Shown here: positions 26,640-35,855 of the stretch, in pieces
Layout of the letters: each line of letters starts with the position of its first letter
Numbering within the stretch: position 1 is the first letter of the stretch
Origin: Pseudogracilibacillus auburnensis
GTDB taxonomy: Bacteria; Bacillota; Bacilli; Bacillales; Amphibacillaceae
Length of the DNA stretch: 64,000 nt
Assembly: GCF_003201975.1 (NCBI RefSeq)
Contig: NZ_QJJQ01000014.1
Span: 84,460 to 148,459 of the forward strand
Reading direction: 5' to 3'
The notes under the pieces: model-generated
Seen by the model: the letters and a program-made list of their open reading frames with translations, nothing else
Told to the model about the DNA's origin: nothing
Databases searched by the model: none
Position numbers and translations under genes: made by a program

Positions 26640-27613
26640 TTGAACATAAAATTAAACTCAGAAGATTTAAATTCTATTTATTATAAAATGACAATGATAA
26701 GCGAGAAGCGGCTTCAACAAGTATACACACTTCCTTTACAAAATGGTTCTGGAACTGTTGAAAGAATTCCGCTCAGAAACGGAATTGAACTACTTTGGTT
26801 TGATGTCACACCTGAGGAATCATTCTCCTTAAACTGTCATGTTCATTACCCACATCTTGAAATCTTTTATTCATTATCAGGAAGTGGCTTTTGGGAAAAT
26901 GAAAGAAATAGTTATGAAATGAGTACAAATACCTCAAATCTTTTATTTGTTCAAAACCAAAAAGTCTATGCGGAGTTTTCGGCTAAAGAAAAGATTATCC
27001 AAATGGAATTACGTTTTGATTTAAGACTTTTGGAGCACCTTTATGTAGAAAAAAAGCAGTTATTTAATAAACAATTTTTTTGTAAACAGATAACTGGATG
27101 CCCTCGAATACGAGTCATGATGGAACAAATGAAAAATTGCCCATATACAGGTGCGCTTAAAAAACTGTATTTAGAAGGAATAGCTCTTGAATTACTAGCT
27201 CTACATTTACATCGAGTTGAACAAGAGGAAATAATGAAAAGGGCTGCAGTTAGGCTTAGTTTGACAGATATTGAAGCACTTCAGCAAGCAAAAGAGGTAC
27301 TTGATCATTCCTTTCTATCCCCCCTAGTTTACTAGCACTTGCCAAAATGGTTGGATTGAATGATTACAAATTAAAACACGGATTTAAGGAATTATTCGGA
27401 ACAACTGTATTTGGTTATGTAAGAGGATTAAGAATGTATGAAGCGAGGCAGCTGTTAGAACAAGGAAATACAAACGTAACGGAGACAGCAATGTTAGTTG
27501 GTTATCATAATTTGAGCCACTTTGCTTCTCGATTTCGTAAAACATTTGGATATAATCCAAGTGAAGTACTGAAACGGGACTTCGCTTTTCCACATGAATT
27601 ACTAACGAAATAA
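26640..27613 (+). pseudogene. AraC-family regulator, frameshifted in a C-run
   Basis: The gene starts at TTG 26640 after AAAGGTGA. The first 230 codons carry an AraC sensor region (cupin-like HVHYPHLEIFYSLSGSGFW near residue 60) and the start of the HTH part. At 27319-27324 a run of six C ends the frame shortly after. Adding one C restores LSPPSLLALAKMVGLNDYKL and the full two-helix AraC DNA-binding domain to 27613, including GYHNLSHFASRFRKTFGYNP. So one base is missing in a homopolymer. The whole protein (about 324 aa) would resemble Btr-type siderophore regulators. It may be a sequencing error, a decayed gene or a phase-variable switch. Confidence 0.85.
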
Positions 27614-27719
27614 GTGACGATGAATAGTAATATTCCGTTTACCGTTCATAACTATCCTTCTTAGAGTAGTTAAGTACTCTTCTTTGATCGATAATAAAGT
27701 CAACGAAGGAGGAAAAGAA

Positions 27720-28916
27720 ATGGATTCAAAAAAAGTCATTTTTATATCTTTAATTATTTGTTATATTGGGTTCGGAGTGATTAACCCTATTCTAGCTCCT
27801 TTAATTAGGGAAATGGGACTGGAGGAACGACATGCTGGCATCGTCATTTCTATTGCGGCACTTGTACTATTAGTAACGGCTCCTGTCTGGGGGCGACTAA
27901 GTGATCGATTTGGTCGAAAACGAATCATCGTGACTGGTTTTTTAGGTTTTTCGATTAGTTTAGCCGTTTTTGCTTTGTTAGGATGGATTGGCATGAAAGG
28001 AATTCTTTCCTTAAACCTTGTATTTGTCCTACTTTTGTTTTCGCGAGTATTGTTCGGTTTATTTTTCCCAGCGATCACTTCAGCTTCTCAAGCATTAATG
28101 GCTGATGTAACAACAACGAGCGAAAGATCTGCTGGAATGGCAATAATCGGAGCAGCAACTGGGATTGGATTTATTATTGGACCTGCAATAGGAGCAGCAT
28201 TATCATCAATACATCTCGTTTTCCCGGTTATTATTACATCCATTTTATCTCTTTGTGCAATGGTACTAATTATTGTTAACATACCACCAACAAAACCAAC
28301 TTTAACAAAAAAACAGATTAAAGTTAATTTAAAACAAGTTGGCTTGCGTCCCTATTTGTTCATTGGAATTTGCTTAATGGTAATGATCGTTATGTTACAA
28401 ATTACTACAGGATTCTTTATCCAAGATCGATTTTCTTTAGACGCAAAAGAGACCGCTATTTGGTTCGGAATTGGCTTATTCTGTGTAGGTTTTATGATGG
28501 CACTCGTTCAAATGACCATTGTCCAAAAACGAACATTGCCACCACATATTTTAGTACGAATTGGGCTTCCTGTTTTTATCGTTAGTTTTCTCATTTTAAT
28601 CTTTATCCATCACCTAGCAGGATTTATCATTGCCTTCATGTTAATTGGGGCTGGTGGCGGTTTTCTCATGCCTGGTTATACAACTGGAATTTCTCTTGCT
28701 GTTGGGGAAGATGATCAAGGTGCGGCTGGAGGTTTAACTGCTGCAGCAACTGGGATTGGCTCATTATTAGCACCGGTAATGGGGACGGAATTATATCGAT
28801 TTCACCCAGAAGCACCATATTGGACTTGTATTTTCATTAGTATTTTCTTAACGATCTATGTGTTTGTTTCACATCGAAGTCTAACCTTACAACGGGCGAA
28901 GGAACTAGCAAACTAA
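27720..28916 (+). CDS. MFS transporter, probable siderophore or drug exporter
   Basis: The 398-aa protein has 12 predicted helices. The MFS signature VWGRLSDRFGRKRIIVTGF is near residue 58, and the motif C-like stretch GAATGIGFIIGPAIGAALS near 140 marks antiporters of the DHA1 drug-export group. ATG 27720 follows AAGGAGG with ideal spacing; the longer reading from 27684 lacks a site. It is downstream of an AraC gene that carries a Fur-like box, so an iron-controlled exporter such as a siderophore exporter is plausible. That function is inferred from context. Confidence 0.82.
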   Translation: MDSKKVIFISLIICYIGFGVINPILAPLIREMGLEERHAGIVISIAALVLLVTAPVWGRLSDRFGRKRIIVTGFLGFSISLAVFALLGWIGMKGILSLNLVFVLLLFSRVLFGLFFPAITSASQALMADVTTTSERSAGMAIIGAATGIGFIIGPAIGAALSSIHLVFPVIITSILSLCAMVLIIVNIPPTKPTLTKKQIKVNLKQVGLRPYLFIGICLMVMIVMLQITTGFFIQDRFSLDAKETAIWFGIGLFCVGFMMALVQMTIVQKRTLPPHILVRIGLPVFIVSFLILIFIHHLAGFIIAFMLIGAGGGFLMPGYTTGISLAVGEDDQGAAGGLTAAATGIGSLLAPVMGTELYRFHPEAPYWTCIFISIFLTIYVFVSHRSLTLQRAKELAN

Positions 28917-28947
28917 AATAATCAATACTATATTTACAAGGAAGGTA

Positions 28948-29086
28948 TGAGGCTGGGACAAATAAGTTTTTGCTAAAGAAAAATCCGAACAATGGTAGCT
29001 GCATCTAACCCGCTCCGGAGATATACTTCAAGAAGGTAATACATTGTTTTTTTAGATTTGATTGTTTTAGTTATGACCCAGGCTCA
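28948..29086. repeat. Inverted repeat with TGAGGCTGGGACA ends
   Basis: TGAGGCTGGGACAAATAA at 28948-28965 is mirrored by the complement of TTATGACCCAGGCTCA at 29071-29086, about 105 bp apart. The words GGCTGGGACA and its complement are familiar as intergenic repeats in Firmicutes, where they can act as terminators or as small mobile relics. Here it separates two convergent genes. Confidence 0.6.
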
Positions 29087-29124
29087 TTTCTTTCTGATGA
29101 ATTTAAATAAATGTTTTATCCTGA

Positions 29125-29841
29125 TTACATTGGCAATTCTATTGATAAAAACGTAGGCCGTTGTTGTTCGCGCTTATCAAGCATAATCTGTTCCGGCTTG
29201 ATGCCTTGATCGCGCAGTACGTCAATGTTCTGTCTGAGGAATTCGTCACTACCAACGACATAAAAGAGCCCACCCTTATCTGAGGCAAGATTTTTCACCT
29301 CTTCATAGTAGTCTTGACGATTATCGACGAACTGTGATGTAAACTTCTTTTCACGTGACGTTTCAAAAATATCTGTGAATAGAAACTCCCTTGATGAATC
29401 AATATTTAAGGAATGAATTTTTGTAACGTTTTCAGGATGTCCGAAATAATCTAGGACGAGCGGTCTAAAAGTTGCTAAGCCGACACCTGATGACAGTAGG
29501 TATACATTTTTCCCTTCCCTTTTAAGCGGTACATTCGAATGTGTTTTAAAAAGTGCAACCTTATCTCCTACTTCCAAATTTCTTAAAATCATTTTATATG
29601 CAGAGCACTGCTCCCTAATGCGTGTAGTAATACCGATTAAATTTTCATGCGGTAAAGTCATAATGGACATATGGCGAACGAGCCCACGGTTTGGTTTATC
29701 TCCAGCATTAAACCCTTTCAGTGCCAAGTGGGTATGAGCACCCTCTTCCCATGTAAAACCTTCCGGACAGTCAATCATATATGTTTTAACCTCAGGTGTT
29801 TCTTCAATAATTTTATTTATTTTAGTCCAATAAATTTGCAT
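29125..29841 (-). CDS. FAD/NAD(P)-binding oxidoreductase (ferredoxin-reductase-like)
   Basis: The 238-aa protein has the two-domain FNR layout. The FAD part contains GLVRHMSIMTLPHE (an R-x-x-S/T-type motif), and the NAD(P) part opens with VYLLSSGVGLATFRPLV and closes with FYVVGSDEFLRQNI. No iron-sulphur cysteines are seen. The electron acceptor is unknown. ATG 29841 follows AGGAGG; the reading from 29910 would cover the regulatory region. A weaker Fur-box-like sequence lies 54 bp upstream, so a role in iron or siderophore reduction is possible. Confidence 0.8.
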   Translation of the reverse strand: MQIYWTKINKIIEETPEVKTYMIDCPEGFTWEEGAHTHLALKGFNAGDKPNRGLVRHMSIMTLPHENLIGITTRIREQCSAYKMILRNLEVGDKVALFKTHSNVPLKREGKNVYLLSSGVGLATFRPLVLDYFGHPENVTKIHSLNIDSSREFLFTDIFETSREKKFTSQFVDNRQDYYEEVKNLASDKGGLFYVVGSDEFLRQNIDVLRDQGIKPEQIMLDKREQQRPTFLSIELPM

Positions 29842-29894
29842 GATCCATTCTCCTCCTTCAATTACACATTCTTTACTACTTACTATACAATAAA

Positions 29895-29909
29895 TGATAA
29901 TAGTTCTCA
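29895..29909. promoter_or_regulatory. Weak Fur-box-like operator
   Basis: TGATAATAGTTCTCA has two mismatches to the 7-1-7 Fur consensus and lies upstream of the FAD oxidoreductase start. Confidence 0.5.
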
Positions 29910-29952
29910 ATTAAATAGATTTGTTCGTTTTATCATATAGGCCTCAATTCTT

Positions 29953-30233
29953 TTATCGTTCTAACTCTGCGATAACTGAATATGGTCCATTCGTTGCACA
30001 CCTCATTTCCTCGATAATTCGTATCGCTTGATAAATAAACTGGATTAAATCCTTTTCATTTTCCGATATTCGAAAAGGACGAGTATCACAGCCCAGGACG
30101 TCGTGTTTTTATCTGGTGGAACTTCTTCGTCCTTTTTATTAGACGAATCAATTAGTCCAAAGAGAGGTGCGGGTAAGTAATAATAACAGCCACCCACAGA
30201 GAGGGAGAGATTTTCCAGTCGATGAGAGATCAC
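29953..30233 (-). pseudogene. Decayed unidentified coding fragment
   Basis: On the minus strand the frame from 30233 (YYYLPAPLFGLIDSS) continues, after one frameshift near 30080, into DTRPFRISENEKDLIQFIYQ and RIIEEMRCATNGPYSVIAEL, ending at TAA 29953. The composition looks protein-like and the end is clean, so this seems to be the C-terminal remnant of a lost gene. I do not recognise the family. Confidence 0.4.
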
Positions 30234-30516
30234 AAATAAATAGAATAGGACTTATCCAAACGTTTGACTTAGTGTCCTTTTATGTTAACTTTTCATCAAA
30301 AAAGAGGTCTGCTCCTCAGCAACCCCTTTCCTATCAAGCATTATTCAATTAGACTTATATCATAGTCGGCGTGTTATGTGGATTATGATATACTGATAAA
30401 TCAGCCATTTAGATCATGCATGAGAAACAAATATTTCGCACAGTTTAACCAAAGAATGGCGTGACTGTGTAAGTAATAGAGCATCAGATCTTACACAGTT
30501 CCGGTTATATCCCTAA
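30234..30516. other. Intergenic region with an inverted repeat
   Basis: CTGTGTAAG (30465-30473) pairs with CTTACACAG (30490-30498) just past the csoR stop. There is no T-run, so it is an imperfect terminator candidate or an element end. Nothing else is seen in these 283 bp. Confidence 0.45.
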
Positions 30517-30819
30517 TTATTTAGAATGATGTTTCATAACTTCTAATAATTCTTCAATTGCTAAGTCGCCTTCTCCCTCTTTAATTGCATGGCTAATACA
30601 ATGCTTCATATGTCGTTCTGTAACAGTATAACCAACTTTTTTCAGAGCTGCATTAATAGCACTAATTTGCACTAATATATCTACACAATACCGATCTTCT
30701 TCAACCATACGTTGAATCCCACGAACTTGCCCTTCAATTCGTTTCAATCGGTTAATCACAGCTTGTTTTTCCTCATCTGTTCTTGGCACAATCGGATGTT
30801 CATGAAGAAAATTTTCCAT
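30517..30819 (-). CDS. csoR: Copper-sensing transcriptional repressor CsoR
   Basis: The 100-aa helical repressor has the CsoR copper site: Cys in EDRYCVDIL, His in TERHMKHC and the following Cys (the C-H-C triad), plus the N-terminal RLKRIEGQVRGIQRM. Copper binding releases it from DNA. ATG 30819 follows AAGGGAGGGG. It is the last gene of copZ-copA-csoR, separated from copA by a hairpin (30842-30869, GGAGAAAGTC against GACTTTCTCC). B. subtilis keeps csoR upstream of copZA, so this order differs. Three matching operator-like sites lie at 33343, 33681 and 35737. Confidence 0.92.
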   Translation of the reverse strand: MENFLHEHPIVPRTDEEKQAVINRLKRIEGQVRGIQRMVEEDRYCVDILVQISAINAALKKVGYTVTERHMKHCISHAIKEGEGDLAIEELLEVMKHHSK

Positions 30820-30907
30820 TTTTCAAACCCCTCCCTTAAAGGGGAGAAAGTCTTTCTTAGGACTTTCTCCACATATGAAACTTATGGCAGTATCATTTTA
30901 CGGACAA

Positions 30908-33328
30908 TTACTTTTTCAAATCGACACGTTGTAAGCGTAGGGCGTTTAACACAACCGATACAGAACTAAACGCCATTGCCGCACCCGCAACCCATGGAGC
31001 AAGTAAGCCAATTGCTGCAATTGGAATGCCAATCGTATTGTAAATAAAGGCAAAAAAGAGGTTCTGCTTAATATTACGCATTGTTTTTTGACTCATAATT
31101 ACTGCATCGGCAACACTATTTAAATTACCGCGCATCAGTGTAATATCTGCCGCTTCAATCGCAATATCGGTACCAGTGCCAACTGCCATTCCGACATCTG
31201 CCATCGCAAGTGCTGGAGCATCATTAATTCCATCCCCAACCATGGCAACTTTTTTCCCTTTAGCTTGTAATTTTTTAATTGCCTCACTTTTTTGATCTGG
31301 TAAAACTTCGGCAATAACTTGATCAATGTCAACTTGTTTGGCAATCGCATCTGCTGTTCGCTCATTATCGCCTGTTAACATAATCACTTCAAGGCCGAGT
31401 TTATGCATTCTAGCAATTGCTTCTTTTGATGTTTCTTTTACTGTATCTGCTACTGCAATGACTCCTGCAATCTGTCCAGCAATCGCAAGGAGCATCGCTG
31501 TTTTTCCATCTTGCTCTAATTGCTCCATCTTTTCTTCTGTTTCATTTAAAATGGAAATTTCTTGTTCTCGCATTAGTTTTCTTGTTCCAACAAAAAGTTC
31601 TTTCCCTTCAATAACGGCGCGAATACCATAGCCAGGTAGTGCTTCAAAACTTTCTGCTTCAAGTAATGTGATGTTTTTTTCTTCTACACCACGAACAATT
31701 GCTTGTGCTAATGGGTGTTCAGATTGATTTTCTGCACTTCCTACTAATTGTAATACATCTTTTTCTTGAAATCCATCTGCAACGACAATGTCTGTTAATG
31801 TAGGTTCCCCTTTTGTTACTGTCCCTGTTTTGTCTAGGACAACAGTATCAATCGATTGCGTGGTCTCCAAATGCTCTCCACCTTTATAAAGCAATCCCAT
31901 TTCTGCCGCTCGTCCAGAACCAGCCATAATCGATGTAGGTGTCGCTAACCCGAGAGCACATGGACAAGCAATGACAAGAATCGAAATCATTGGGATTAAG
32001 CTTGAACGAAAATCTCCTGGTGTGACAACAAAAAACCAAATAAAGAAAGTGGCTATTGCAATAACGACAACAATTGGCACGAATACACCGGAAATTTTAT
32101 CGGCTAAACGTTGAATATCTGCTTTGGATCCTTGAGCATCTTCTACTACTTTCACAATTTGAGCAAGCGCTGTATCTTTCCCGACTTTCGTTGCGTTCAT
32201 TTTCAAAGAACCATTTTTATTAATGGTCGCACCAATTACCGCATCACCTGGTACCTTATCAATTGGAATACTTTCCCCTGTTAGCATCGATTCATCAATG
32301 GCTGATTGACCTTCGATAATGACTCCATCTACAGGAATTTTCTCTCCAGGACGTACGAGAATTACATCGCCTTCCAATACTTCTTCAATCGGTATTTCTT
32401 GCTCCATTCCGTTTCTGACAACCCGAGCTGTTTTCGCTTGAAGATCAAGCAACTTTTGAATTGCTTGACTCGTTTTCCCTTTCGCCCGTACTTCAAATAA
32501 TTTTCCTAGCAAAATTAATGTAATGATCACAGCAGCAGCTTCAAAGTAAAGTTCCGGTTCACCGACGCCACCTGCATTCATCCATTCAAATGATAAATAT
32601 AAACTGTAAAAATAAGCTGCACTTGTACCGAGTGCTACAAGAACATCCATGTTGGCACTTTTATTTCTGAGTGACGTATAAGCACCTTTATAAAATTGAG
32701 CTCCTACAATAAATTGCACAGGTGTTGCAAGTGCTAATTGGAACCAAGGATTCATAAAAATATCTGGCAAATAAATAAACGATAAAAAGTTAAAATGGGC
32801 AACCATTGTCCATAATAATGGCAATGTTAAAATGGCTGAAAAAATGAACTTGCGTGTTTGCTTACGAATTTCGGCCTGTTTATGATCCATTTTATCTTGA
32901 TTATCTTCTTTTGGTATTAACTCATATCCAAGCTTCTTAACCTTTGCCACCATCTCACTAGGTTGTACTTCCTTTTCATTGTATGTGACAGAAATGGTCT
33001 CTAACGCAAAATTAACGTTCGCACTAGATACACCCTCCATTTTACGAATACCTTTTTCTATTTTTGTTGCACATGCTGCACACGTCATGCCAGAAATATC
33101 AAATTCCGTTTTTTGCTCGATGACACCATAACCGATCTTTTCAATTTCCTTTTTAAATTCAGATACATTTGTTTGATCCGGATTATATTGTACAGATAAT
33201 TGTTCTAAAGCAAAATTGACATTTGCTTTATCTACACCTGTCATTTTACTGATCCCTTTTTCTACTCGGGCAGCACAAGCAGTACATGTCATCCCACTAA
33301 TTTGTAACGTGCTTTCTTCAGTTGCCAT
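30908..33328 (-). CDS. copA: Copper-exporting P1B-type ATPase CopA
   Basis: This 806-aa membrane pump exports Cu(I). It has two N-terminal heavy-metal-associated domains ([11 protein letters not shown] near residue 12 and [11 protein letters not shown] near 80), eight predicted helices and the transport motif [12 protein letters not shown] near 420. The phosphorylation loop is [11 protein letters not shown] and the hinge motif is [11 protein letters not shown]. The order and length match B. subtilis CopA (about 800 aa). ATG 33328 follows AGGAGG. A CsoR-like operator is directly upstream, and csoR is downstream. Confidence 0.96.
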   Translation of the reverse strand: MATEESTLQISGMTCTACAARVEKGISKMTGVDKANVNFALEQLSVQYNPDQTNVSEFKKEIEKIGYGVIEQKTEFDISGMTCAACATKIEKGIRKMEGVSSANVNFALETISVTYNEKEVQPSEMVAKVKKLGYELIPKEDNQDKMDHKQAEIRKQTRKFIFSAILTLPLLWTMVAHFNFLSFIYLPDIFMNPWFQLALATPVQFIVGAQFYKGAYTSLRNKSANMDVLVALGTSAAYFYSLYLSFEWMNAGGVGEPELYFEAAAVIITLILLGKLFEVRAKGKTSQAIQKLLDLQAKTARVVRNGMEQEIPIEEVLEGDVILVRPGEKIPVDGVIIEGQSAIDESMLTGESIPIDKVPGDAVIGATINKNGSLKMNATKVGKDTALAQIVKVVEDAQGSKADIQRLADKISGVFVPIVVVIAIATFFIWFFVVTPGDFRSSLIPMISILVIACPCALGLATPTSIMAGSGRAAEMGLLYKGGEHLETTQSIDTVVLDKTGTVTKGEPTLTDIVVADGFQEKDVLQLVGSAENQSEHPLAQAIVRGVEEKNITLLEAESFEALPGYGIRAVIEGKELFVGTRKLMREQEISILNETEEKMEQLEQDGKTAMLLAIAGQIAGVIAVADTVKETSKEAIARMHKLGLEVIMLTGDNERTADAIAKQVDIDQVIAEVLPDQKSEAIKKLQAKGKKVAMVGDGINDAPALAMADVGMAVGTGTDIAIEAADITLMRGNLNSVADAVIMSQKTMRNIKQNLFFAFIYNTIGIPIAAIGLLAPWVAGAAMAFSSVSVVLNALRLQRVDLKK

Positions 33329-33342
33329 ATTTATTACCTCCT

Positions 33343-33359
33343 ATACTTAGTAGGGGTAT
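33343..33359. promoter_or_regulatory. CsoR-type operator upstream of copA
   Basis: Read on the minus strand the site is ATACCCCTACTAAGTAT, fitting the shared pattern ATACCCCNNTANNGTAT seen at the other two sites in this island. It overlaps the copA leader, beside the ribosome site. Confidence 0.7.
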
Positions 33360-33435
33360 ATTGCTCTTAAAAAGAAAGATCATATCGGTAAAGTTCAATC
33401 TTCCAACATCATCCCCTACTACGTCTATGACTCAT

Positions 33436-33639
33436 TTAAATGACTTTATATCCTTCTTCTTCAATCTTTTCTTTAATTTGGCCTAAGGATACTGTTTCCT
33501 TATTAAAGGATACTTGTACTTCCTTATGATCTACATCTATTTTTATAGAAGAAACACCATCTAATTGATTGATGCTTTTCTCCACTTTACCTACACAACA
33601 GCTACAAGTCATTCCTTCTACTTTTAATGTTTCTTTCAT
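33436..33639 (-). CDS. copZ: Copper chaperone CopZ
   Basis: The 67-aa single HMA domain binds Cu(I) and hands it to CopA. Its metal site reads GMTCSCCVGKV, so there is an extra Cys between the usual pair (C-S-C-C). The fold ends in EEEGYKVI, as usual for CopZ. ATG 33639 follows AAGGAGG. It is the first gene of copZ-copA-csoR, with a CsoR-like operator 42 bp upstream. Confidence 0.93.
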   Translation of the reverse strand: MKETLKVEGMTCSCCVGKVEKSINQLDGVSSIKIDVDHKEVQVSFNKETVSLGQIKEKIEEEGYKVI

Positions 33640-33680
33640 TTTTCTATGACCTCCTTATTAATTACTAATTAAATATTACC

Positions 33681-33697
33681 ATACCCCCGTACTGTAT
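33681..33697. promoter_or_regulatory. CsoR-type operator upstream of copZ
   Basis: ATACCCCCGTACTGTAT lies just upstream of copZ. It is nearly identical to the site at 35737 (ATACCCCTGTATTGTAT), which precedes the second copZ-like gene. Confidence 0.8.
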
Positions 33698-33792
33698 GTC
33701 AAGAAAAGCTTTTTATTAAAATAAAAAATCTAATCGAGTCTATACCATTGAAACGATTGGTGCATAATAAGATCAATATATATGTGAATATT

Positions 33793-34110
33793 TCATCTAT
33801 ATCTCAATGTCAGAAACTTTCTTGAATCCCCTTTTATATCAAATTGCGTTTTGGTGTGGTGGGAATAATACATATGGCTCTTCGGTTCTCAGACTTTAAA
33901 CTGATGACGTACCATTTCACAAACCGTGTCCCCAGAAAGACAGTAGTTCATTTCAAAATAATGACAATCAATTCCATTATTAACCGTTAAATCTTTGGAA
34001 AGTTCCATGTCAGAGATCTAATTAGCTCTAGTCCCATTTCCTAACTTATCAGGAATGTTGAAATGCTGTCCTGTAGTTATTGGTTTCGTTGAAAATTCAT
34101 GACTTAACAT
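33793..34110 (-). pseudogene. Decayed AraC-type regulator N-terminal fragment
   Basis: One minus-strand frame from ATG 34110 to TGA 33793 reads MLSHEFSTKPITTGQHFNIP, then after an in-frame stop LSKDLTVNNGIDCHYFEMNY and CLSGDTVCEM, and after another stop YYSHHTKTQFDIKGDSRKF and LTLRYR. It stays in one frame, with two stops at about 34020 and 33893. The pattern resembles the sensor half of AraC-type regulators; that assignment is tentative. There is no DNA-binding half. Confidence 0.55.
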
Positions 34111-34249
34111 ACTTGATATTCCTTCTACATTGGATCTATGCATTTACTATCTTTGCTCATGAACTCACACCTTTTACGTTAGTAAATAAGCGAAATCTAT
34201 CCATTCCCATCTTCTAGCTTCATTTATTTTTTCATGAAAAATCATATGC
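34111..34249. other. Short intergenic stretch
   Basis: Nothing recognised between the AraC remnant and the glutaredoxin-like gene. Confidence 0.4.
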
Positions 34250-34528
34250 TTAATCTATATTTAATATTTGCTTAATCTCATCTACATTATTTTCAAAACC
34301 AATGAGCGTTTTCGGCTTCTTCAACCTGCCCCGTAAGGATTTTTCTTTAAATACAAAAGCTGGAACCATTCTAGTGCCCGTTAATTTTCGCAAATCTTTT
34401 TCCTTTTCCGGATGCTCTGATAAATCATGATTGATAAAGGAAACTCGATGCTTAGCTAGAAAAGCTTTCCCTTCTTGGCAATCTGAACAAGTTGGTCTTG
34501 TATATAGCTCTAACTGTACATTCTTCAT
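34250..34528 (-). CDS. Glutaredoxin-like thioredoxin-fold protein
   Basis: The 92-aa protein has the glutaredoxin active site YTRPTCSDCQEGKAFL (C-S-D-C) and the cis-Pro loop GTRMVPAFVF. Close relatives in Bacillaceae are short glutaredoxin-family proteins of unknown partner. Its position between the copper genes suggests thiol repair or metal trafficking; that is inference. ATG 34528 follows AAAGGA. Confidence 0.82.
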   Translation of the reverse strand: MKNVQLELYTRPTCSDCQEGKAFLAKHRVSFINHDLSEHPEKEKDLRKLTGTRMVPAFVFKEKSLRGRLKKPKTLIGFENNVDEIKQILNID

Positions 34529-34603
34529 CTAACTCATTCCTTTCTATTGAATATAGAAGCCATGCAATCAAATGTGCATGGCTTCGCTAATGTTTCTCGT
34601 TTT

Positions 34604-35269
34604 TTATTGAACTTCTATGACAAACGGATAAACAATTACTTCGCCTTTCAATTTAAATTCCACCCACATTTTGTACATTCCGCGTTCATCAAATTGTGTC
34701 ATGAAGACTGTTTCCTTTTCAGACATTGGGTGAACGTGAATAAATTTTTCTCCTATTTCATCTGTAATAACAACATGTCCTAAAGCACCTAGATAAGGTT
34801 CAGGTGTTGCATCCTTAACATCAAAGTTAAACGTTACTTCTCTATTTACTTCCATTGTATCAGTATTTAATTCGACTGTTTGTCCATTGATTGTCTTTGT
34901 GAAATTCGTATCGGCAACTAATTTGTTCTTGAACGAATCCTTATGAGTACCGCCAATACTTATATGGATAGGCTTTACAAAGTAATTTAGATCTTTGGGA
35001 TTGATATCAACGAACACTTTATAATTACCATTAGACAAGTCTATCCTTTGCCCATACTTTCCGTCACCTTTATCCTCTGGATGCAAGTGATGATAGTCAC
35101 TCAAATCAGAACTCATGACAATGAGATGCATAATTTTTTCGTGAGAGACTTCTAATGCAGGAACTTTACCGCTTTTATCTTTTAATTCAATAATGAGTTC
35201 TCCTTGATTATAAGATACATCGGGAAATACCTCACTTACAGTATGATTACTGTGATGTTTATGATCCAA
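34604..35269 (-). CDS. His-rich extracytoplasmic protein, FixH/YtkA-like
   Basis: The 221-aa reading begins at TTG 35269 with DHKHHSNHTVSEVF. Two similar beta-rich halves follow, each with a His/Met patch: IMHLIVMSSDLSDYHHLHPE near residue 48 and KFIHVHPMSEKETVFM near 180. Such patches bind copper in periplasmic or surface proteins, fitting the copper island. No signal peptide lies in this frame, but the frame just upstream (35454-35236) encodes ILIFAVWISFMIAGYNVHA, a good membrane anchor. One frameshift near 35260-35270 would join them. The annotated start is therefore uncertain and the gene may be broken or mis-sequenced. Confidence 0.65.
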   Translation of the reverse strand: MDHKHHSNHTVSEVFPDVSYNQGELIIELKDKSGKVPALEVSHEKIMHLIVMSSDLSDYHHLHPEDKGDGKYGQRIDLSNGNYKVFVDINPKDLNYFVKPIHISIGGTHKDSFKNKLVADTNFTKTINGQTVELNTDTMEVNREVTFNFDVKDATPEPYLGALGHVVITDEIGEKFIHVHPMSEKETVFMTQFDERGMYKMWVEFKLKGEVIVYPFVIEVQ

Positions 35270-35428
35270 TTTATTTTCCTACTTTCTTTTGCGGCATGGA
35301 CATTATACCCTGCAATCATAAAACTAATCCAAACGGCAAATATTAAAATCCATTTAGTATTCTTTTTAATCAAATACTTTCTTGCTTTCGCTAATCTTTT
35401 TGACAATATACCTAGAGAAGAGATATTG

Positions 35429-35466
35429 TAAAATAACCATGCCAATGGAGGCATGATTATTTTTTA
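35429..35466. terminator. Terminator after the second copZ-like gene
   Basis: AATAACCATGCC (35432-35443) pairs with GGCATGATTATT (35450-35461), with A/T-rich flanks on both sides. Confidence 0.75.
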
Positions 35467-35486
35467 TCATGTATTACCACGTCTAT

Positions 35487-35696
35487 TTACGCAGCTACAT
35501 CATATCCTTGTTCTTCAATTTCATTTTTTATCTCTTCTAAACTAACTGTTTTTGGATCAAACTCGACATCAATCGTACTATTATCTAAATGCACCTTAAC
35601 AGATTTAACTCCGTTTAGGTTGCCTACACTTCCTTCAATTGAATTGACACAATGTCCACAAGACATACCTTGTACTTGTAATGTGATTTGTTCCAT
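35487..35696 (-). CDS. Second copper chaperone-like HMA protein (CopZ-like)
   Basis: The 69-aa HMA domain has the normal metal site GMSCGHCVNSI (CxxC) and ends EEQGYDVAA. It differs from the first CopZ (C-S-C-C) and is closer to typical CopZ. ATG 35696 follows AAGGAGG. A CsoR-like operator is 41 bp upstream, and a terminator follows, so it is a monocistronic copper-responsive gene. Confidence 0.92.
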   Translation of the reverse strand: MEQITLQVQGMSCGHCVNSIEGSVGNLNGVKSVKVHLDNSTIDVEFDPKTVSLEEIKNEIEEQGYDVAA

Positions 35697-35736
35697 CTAT
35701 ATAACCTCCTTTTTTTTACTTCGCACTTATTATACG

Positions 35737-35753
35737 ATACCCCTGTATTGTAT
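35737..35753. promoter_or_regulatory. CsoR-type operator upstream of the second copZ-like gene
   Basis: ATACCCCTGTATTGTAT matches the 33681 site at all but three positions, and the ATACCCC/GTAT ends are the same. Confidence 0.8.
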
Positions 35754-35855
35754 TTCAAGTGTAAAAGCTTAAATAATTATATTTACTTTTACACATAATG
35801 TACCTTTTATACAGAGATTCCAAATAATATTTCATAAGTATCACGTTCAATAGAT

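Noticed and set aside
27347..27613. Separate 88-aa AraC DNA-binding protein
   Set aside because: It is the C-terminal domain of the AraC gene upstream and is reached by adding one base in a C-run.
30465..30498. IS256-type terminal repeat near csoR
   Set aside because: The CTGTGTAAG/CTTACACAG stem recalls IS ends, but no transposase remains are found within reach.
35236..35454. Independent 72-aa membrane protein
   Set aside because: Its first codons lie in the terminator stem of the second copZ-like gene and it has no ribosome site. It is more likely the displaced N-terminus of the His-rich protein.
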